Origin: Oxalobacteraceae sp. CFBP 8761
Lineage (GTDB): Bacteria; Pseudomonadota; Gammaproteobacteria; Burkholderiales; Burkholderiaceae_D
Reading direction: 5' to 3'
DNA: 64,000 bases
NCBI GenBank assembly: GCA_014841595.1
Contig: JACYUE010000002.1
Span: forward strand, 62,001-126,000
The notes under the pieces were generated by a model that had not been told where the DNA came from, did no database searches, and saw only the letters and a list, made by a program, of their open reading frames with translations. Every line of letters starts with the position of its first letter. Within the stretch, counting starts at the first letter, position 1. Below are positions 59,791-64,000 of the stretch, piece by piece. The position numbers and the translations under genes were made by a program.

Positions 59791-61701
59791 ATGATACAAA
59801 CCGTGAGACGCACCATCAAACGCCTCGTTTGCGGCCTCGGCCTTGCAAGCGCCGTGCTGGCCGCAGGTTGCGGCAGCGGTGACCAGGGCCGTGGCCCGGT
59901 GCTGGGGCTGCCGGCAGCGAGCCTGGTCAGCGTGGCCGTCGCGCCAACGACCGCGTCGGTTGCCATTGGCGCGAGCCAGCAATTCACGGCAACGGCCGCC
60001 TACTCCGACGGTACCGCGCGTGACATCACCCGCCTGTCGGCCTGGACCTCGGCCACGCCGGCTGCCGGCACCGTCGATGGCGCCCGCGGCCTTGCTATCG
60101 GCGTTGCTGCCGGCACCTCCGTCATCACCGCGGCCTTCGAAGGCAAGAGCGGCGCAGCGACCCTGACCGTCCTGCCGGCCAGGCTGGTGTCGATCGCAGT
60201 TGCACCAGTGAATCCGTCGATCAATATCGGCAATGCGCAGCAGTTCGTGGCGCTGGGCACCTTCGACGACAAGACGACACGCGACATCAGCGCCGTGTCG
60301 ACCTTCACGTCGGCCTCCACCGGGGTGGCGTCGATCTCGGCCAGCACCGGCCTGGCGCTCGGCAAGACGGCCGGCACCTCGGTCATCGCCGCCGCCTCCG
60401 GTGGGCTCACCGGCAGCGCGACGCTGACGGTATTGCCGCCAACGCTCGTGTCGCTGGCGCTCACGCCTGGCGCCACCACCTTCGACATCGGCGCCACCGG
60501 ACAGTTGGCCGTGAACGCCACCTATTCGGATGGCACGGTGGTCGATGTCACGGCCGCCAGCACCTACGCCTCGGCCACGCCGGGTGCAGTCAGTGTCGGC
60601 ACGACCGGCATGATCACCGGCATCGCGGGTGGTACCTCGGTCATCACTGCCGGCTTCGGCGGTAAATCGGCCATCGCCAACGCGACGACCAGTGCTGCGG
60701 TCGTGACGAGCATTGCCGTCACGCCGGCAAGCGCCGTTGTCGCGGTCAATGGCCTGCGCCGCTACGTCGCAACGGCAACCTACTCGAACAACACGACAGC
60801 GGTCATTACCACCACTGCCACCTGGACCTCGTCCTCGACCGCCACCGCCACTGTCCTGCCAACCGGCTGGGCCACCGGCGTCACACCTGGTACGATTGTC
60901 GTGACCGCGACCTCGGGCGGCAAATCGGGCAGCGCGAATCTGACCGTCCTTGCACCACGGCCGGTGCCAGTACCTGCGCCTGCGCCGGTCCCGGAACCGG
61001 AACCGGATCCGGCCCCGATCCCTGTGCCAGTGCCAGTGCCAGTCCCAGTGCCAGTCCCAGTGCCAGTCCCCGTCCCAGTACCAGTGCCTCCGGTCGTGGT
61101 CCTCGACCCTGTCGACCTGGGTAGCGCGGCCTCGTTCGGTGTGCTGGCCCAGACCTCGCTGACCAACAACGCCGGTGGGACCACCGTCGTTACCGGTAAC
61201 GTCGGGTCGCCGTCACAAACGACGACGCCTGTCATTGCCGGCGCGTTCCAAACGTACTACACGGGCGCCTTCCTCGATACCGCGTTTGCCGACCTCGAGC
61301 TGGCCATCACGGACGCCAATCTGCGTCCCTGCACCGTGACGTTCCCAGGCAATATCGATCTGGGCGGCCTGCCTCTCACGCCCGGCGTGTACTGCGCCAC
61401 CGGCACGATGAACATCACGGGCAAGCTGACGCTCGACGGTCCTGGCGTGTACATCTTCACGAGCACCCAGACGCTCAATACCGTCGCCAATTCGGAAGTG
61501 GAATTGATCAATGGGGCCACCGCGGACAACGTGACCTGGGTTCCCGTCGGCGCCACCACGCTCGGTGCAAACAGCATCTTCAAGGGATCGATCCTGGGCC
61601 GCGCTGCTGCGATCACCGTGGGCGACAACACGACCCTGCTCAACGGCCGCGTGCTGTCGACCGCTGCCGTCACCCTGAGCAACAACCAGATCACCAAATA
61701 A
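59791..61701 (+). CDS. Lipoprotein with Ig-like repeats and DUF3494 ice-binding-type domain
   Basis: 636 residues. Signal with lipobox LAAGC, lipidated Cys27. Four bacterial Ig-like (BIG2) modules follow (about 44-125, 130-210, 215-297, 303-386), each with a Val-Thr-Pro...Ala-Thr-Tyr-Ser-Asp/Asn pattern. A linker of Pro-Val repeats (about 388-447) leads to a C-terminal DUF3494 domain (about 450-636) starting [19 protein letters not shown] and containing [28 protein letters not shown]3494 proteins bind ice or act as adhesins. 15 bases before ompA-like gene. Confidence 0.88.
   Translation: MIQTVRRTIKRLVCGLGLASAVLAAGCGSGDQGRGPVLGLPAASLVSVAVAPTTASVAIGASQQFTATAAYSDGTARDITRLSAWTSATPAAGTVDGARGLAIGVAAGTSVITAAFEGKSGAATLTVLPARLVSIAVAPVNPSINIGNAQQFVALGTFDDKTTRDISAVSTFTSASTGVASISASTGLALGKTAGTSVIAAASGGLTGSATLTVLPPTLVSLALTPGATTFDIGATGQLAVNATYSDGTVVDVTAASTYASATPGAVSVGTTGMITGIAGGTSVITAGFGGKSAIANATTSAAVVTSIAVTPASAVVAVNGLRRYVATATYSNNTTAVITTTATWTSSSTATATVLPTGWATGVTPGTIVVTATSGGKSGSANLTVLAPRPVPVPAPAPVPEPEPDPAPIPVPVPVPVPVPVPVPVPVPVPVPPVVVLDPVDLGSAASFGVLAQTSLTNNAGGTTVVTGNVGSPSQTTTPVIAGAFQTYYTGAFLDTAFADLELAITDANLRPCTVTFPGNIDLGGLPLTPGVYCATGTMNITGKLTLDGPGVYIFTSTQTLNTVANSEVELINGATADNVTWVPVGATTLGANSIFKGSILGRAAAITVGDNTTLLNGRVLSTAAVTLSNNQITK
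61024..61089 (+). repeat. Eleven hexanucleotide units (GTGCCA/GTCCCA) coding the Pro-Val linker
   Basis: Eleven consecutive 6-base units, mostly GTGCCA with GTCCCA, GTACCA and GTCCCC variants. They encode the Val-Pro repeat between the Ig-like modules and the DUF3494 domain. Slippage could change linker length in frame. Confidence 0.9.
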
Positions 61702-61716
61702 GCGCCTTACACCATC

Positions 61717-62877
61717 ATGAAAACCACACTCACACTTCTCGCATGCATCGCCATGGCTGGTGCCGGCATCAGCAACGCCTCGGCCGCGGGCCAGGACCAG
61801 ACCGCCGCCGGGCGCGACGTCATCGACCCGAACTGGGCTGACAGCGCCTGGTACGCTGGCGCCGGCCTGGGCCAGGGCCGCGCCACGATCGACGACGAGC
61901 GCATCGCCCGCAGCCTGACTGCCAATGGCGCCAGCCTCGATGCATTCACGACCGACCAGCGCGACCTTGGCTACAAGGTCTTCATCGGCAAGAAATTCAA
62001 CCGTTACTTTGCCATCGAGGGCGGTTACTTCGACCTCGGCAAGTTCGGCTTCCAGGCAAACACGTCCGGAAACGGCAGTGGTGTCCTGCGCGGCGAGACG
62101 AAATTTCGCGGCGTCAATCTCGACCTGATCGGCCATCTGCCGCTGACCGAACGCCTGTCGGCGCTGGCCCGCATCGGTGGCCAGTACGGCCGCTCGACGG
62201 CGACGTTCTCGGGCAACCGGCTCAATGCCGTCACCGCGCCGAATCCCGAAAAGGAAGAGAAGTTCCAGGCCAAGGTCGGCCTGGGCCTGCAATACCAGAT
62301 CAACGATGCCTGGGCAGTGCGCGGCGAAGTGGAGCGCTACCGTCTGCGTGATCCGCTGGGCAACCGTGGCGAGATGGACCTGGCTTCGATCAGCCTGATC
62401 CGCGCGTTCGGCCGTCCTGCTGCGCGCACGATCCCTGCGCCGGCGCCGGCGCCAGTGGCTGCGCCGCAGGAAGTGCAACCGGTCGCGCCGGTTGTCGAAG
62501 CGGCGCCGCAGCCGGTGTCGGAGAAAGTGTCGTTCGCGGCCGAGGCACTGTTCGATTTCGACCGCGCGCTCGTCAAGCCGGAAGGCAAGGCCGCGCTGGA
62601 CGACCTGATGCGCAAGCTGCAAGGCATGGACACCGAAGTCATGATCGCCGTCGGTCACACCGACTCGGTCGGCTCGGACGCGTACAACCAGAAGCTGTCG
62701 CTGCGCCGCGCCGATGCCGTCAAGGCCTACCTGGTCTCGAAGGGCCTCGATCAGGCGCGCCTGTACACCGAAGGCAAAGGCGAAACGCAGCCGATCGCGG
62801 ACAATGCCACGGCCGAAGGCCGCGCCCGCAACCGCCGCGTCGTGATCGAAGTGGTCGGTACGCGCACCACGCGTTAA
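61717..62877 (+). CDS. OmpA-family outer membrane protein
   Basis: 386 residues: signal peptide (1-23), an eight-stranded-barrel-like N-domain (about 40-245, WYAGAGLGQGRATI, FAIEGGYFDLGKF, LGLQYQINDAWAVRGEVERY), a Pro/Ala hinge (about 247-275) and a C-terminal OmpA domain (about 285-386) with LFDFDRALVKPEGKAALDDL, GHTDSVGSDAYN and RARNRRVVIEV that binds peptidoglycan. It follows the DUF3494 lipoprotein by 15 bases and is probably cotranscribed. A terminator shared with the next gene follows. Confidence 0.92.
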   Translation: MKTTLTLLACIAMAGAGISNASAAGQDQTAAGRDVIDPNWADSAWYAGAGLGQGRATIDDERIARSLTANGASLDAFTTDQRDLGYKVFIGKKFNRYFAIEGGYFDLGKFGFQANTSGNGSGVLRGETKFRGVNLDLIGHLPLTERLSALARIGGQYGRSTATFSGNRLNAVTAPNPEKEEKFQAKVGLGLQYQINDAWAVRGEVERYRLRDPLGNRGEMDLASISLIRAFGRPAARTIPAPAPAPVAAPQEVQPVAPVVEAAPQPVSEKVSFAAEALFDFDRALVKPEGKAALDDLMRKLQGMDTEVMIAVGHTDSVGSDAYNQKLSLRRADAVKAYLVSKGLDQARLYTEGKGETQPIADNATAEGRARNRRVVIEVVGTRTTR

Positions 62878-62920
62878 GGGTCAGCAGGGAGGGTCAGTCG
62901 ACCTTCCATCGCTGCATCGA

Positions 62921-62956
62921 CAAGCCGTCCCCGCTGCCAGCAGCCGGGACGGCTTG
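62921..62956. terminator. Terminator between ompA-like gene and phosphoesterase
   Basis: CAAGCCGTCCC pairs perfectly with GGGACGGCTTG around a 14-base loop, followed by TTGTTTC on the plus strand. The two flanking genes converge on it. Confidence 0.75.
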
Positions 62957-62961
62957 TTGTT

Positions 62962-64000
62962 TCATGAGGGTACGGCCTGGCGCCGCAGCGTGATCCGGGT
63001 CAGCTCGGACGGCACGCCCAGGCGCAGCGCGAAGCCAGGCCACAATGCGGTGCCATTGTTCAGGTACATGGTCATGCCATCGACGTCGTAGCGGCCCGAC
63101 ACGAAGCCGTTGTTGGCGCGCGCCACCACCCGATCGAGCCCGACGATCATGCCGCCGTGGGTGTGGCCAGACAATTGCAGCGCCACACCGCGGCTGGCGG
63201 CATGACGCGCATTGCGCGGCTGGTGATCGAGCAGGATCACCGGTGCGCCGGCCGGCGCGCCGCGCAAGGCCGCGTCGACATCGGGCGCCGCCGCGCCCGT
63301 CTGCGGGGCGGTCACGTCGTTGACACCGGCCAGCACCAGCTGTCCGGCGCCGCGCTTGAGAACGGTATGGCTGTTGTCCAGCGGCGTCATGTTGAGCCCC
63401 GCGAAATACGCCATCCACGCCTTGTGGCCGAAGAAGTACTCATGGTTGCCGGGAATGACCCAGACGCCGTCGGGTGCGCGCAGGTCGCGCAGCGGTGCCA
63501 CGTCGCGTTCGCGGTGTGCAATATTGCCGTCGATGAGGTCGCCGGTAATGACGATCAGGTCGGCGTCCAGCGCATTGGTGTCGGCGACGACCTTGCGCGT
63601 CCACGGTGCGTCGAACAGGCGGCTGATGTGCAGGTCGGTCAGGTGCACGACCTGGTAGCCGTCGAATTCGTGTGGCAGGTTCTTCACCTCGATCAGCACG
63701 TCTTCGAGCGACGGCGACTTGATCGCCTGGTTCACGCCCAGGGCTGCCAGCAGCGCGGCGGCGACGGCGATGCCATAGCGCAGGCGTGGCGCAATCGCCA
63801 CGCGCCGGCGCCGGATCGCCATCACGATCAGGGCGCCGGCATCGACCAGCAACTGGAACACGGCCAGCAGCAGGATCGCGCCAAAGCCCCAGTTGAACAG
63901 GATCACCAGCCCTTTCGGGAATTCAGGCGAGAACACGCTGCCCGACGACAGGCGCGACCACAGGTGGTATTGCGAGACCAGCACCAGCACGACGGCGCTG
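62962..64000 (-). CDS. Membrane-anchored metallophosphoesterase, 5' end outside window
   Basis: At least 346 residues; the frame is open to the window edge, so the N-terminus is missing. Two to three helices (visible about 1-115) precede a calcineurin-like phosphoesterase domain: HLTDLHIS (DxH), [28 protein letters not shown] and LSGHTHGGM. This matches the YkuE/YaeI group of membrane-linked phosphodiesterases, which act on lipid or nucleotide phosphates. Substrate unknown. Confidence 0.9.
   Translation of the reverse strand, partial: SAVVLVLVSQYHLWSRLSSGSVFSPEFPKGLVILFNWGFGAILLLAVFQLLVDAGALIVMAIRRRRVAIAPRLRYGIAVAAALLAALGVNQAIKSPSLEDVLIEVKNLPHEFDGYQVVHLTDLHISRLFDAPWTRKVVADTNALDADLIVITGDLIDGNIAHRERDVAPLRDLRAPDGVWVIPGNHEYFFGHKAWMAYFAGLNMTPLDNSHTVLKRGAGQLVLAGVNDVTAPQTGAAAPDVDAALRGAPAGAPVILLDHQPRNARHAASRGVALQLSGHTHGGMIVGLDRVVARANNGFVSGRYDVDGMTMYLNNGTALWPGFALRLGVPSELTRITLRRQAVPS

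Noticed and set aside
60780..61235. Minus-strand frame with Gly-Thr repeats
   Set aside because: It is the reverse of the Pro-Val linker repeat in the DUF3494 gene and has no other protein character.

Overview
The window looks like a chromosomal segment of a high-GC betaproteobacterium, most likely Oxalobacteraceae (Massilia-like). This is inferred from the gene order rplM-rpsI-argC-erpA, a Coq7-type ubiquinone hydroxylase, dusB-fis-purH-ruvCAB, a topB with a long lysine/alanine tail, and the many ABC, RND and two-component systems. No rRNA, tRNA, CRISPR array, prophage or intact transposase was seen. Coding is dense. Most long antisense reading frames are shadows caused by high GC.

Layout. 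1-12.6 kb: 3' part of topB, a small addiction-module-like protein, an ABC-2 permease fused to an M1 aminopeptidase with its ATPase, coq7, an OsmC protein, a NatAB-like ABC exporter and a secreted alpha/beta hydrolase. 12.8-27.2 kb: housekeeping core with rplM-rpsI behind a near-consensus promoter, argC, erpA, anmK, an M23 peptidase, tyrS-dtd, a PEBP protein, a histidine phosphatase, dusB-fis, purH and ruvCAB. 27.2-32.4 kb: a lipoprotein, then a bacteriophytochrome, a single-domain response regulator and a REC-kinase-REC hybrid in overlapping frames, a probable red/far-red light phosphorelay. 32.4-39.4 kb: a minus-strand heavy-metal-type RND operon (TolC-like channel, membrane-anchored accessory protein, adaptor, pump, small exported protein) preceded by a His-rich exported protein. 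39.4-44.6 kb: an exported amidohydrolase-CIA30 fusion in an operon with a DesK/DesR-type sensor and regulator, flanked by two paralogous four-helix membrane proteins, then an SMR exporter. 44.6-50.1 kb: DUF2147 protein, AgcS-type symporter, MBL-fold hydrolase, GT51-like protein overlapping an acyltransferase. 50.1-50.74 kb: a frameshifted TonB-receptor remnant that stops exactly at a compact element of four related repeats, two direct and two inverted. 50.8-58.2 kb: valS, then divergently a TPP riboswitch and thiCSGDE. 58.2-64 kb: ion channel, GNAT acetyltransferase, a lipoprotein with Ig-like repeats and a DUF3494 ice-binding-type domain upstream of an OmpA-family porin, and a metallophosphoesterase cut by the window edge.

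Least standard parts: the amidohydrolase-CIA30/two-component locus with its paralogous membrane proteins and palindromes; the RND operon whose two accessory products share a His-containing segment after the signal peptide; the repeat element beside the TonB-receptor remnant; and the DUF3494 surface lipoprotein with its long Pro-Val linker. All assignments come from reading the sequence and recalling family motifs; no database search was possible.
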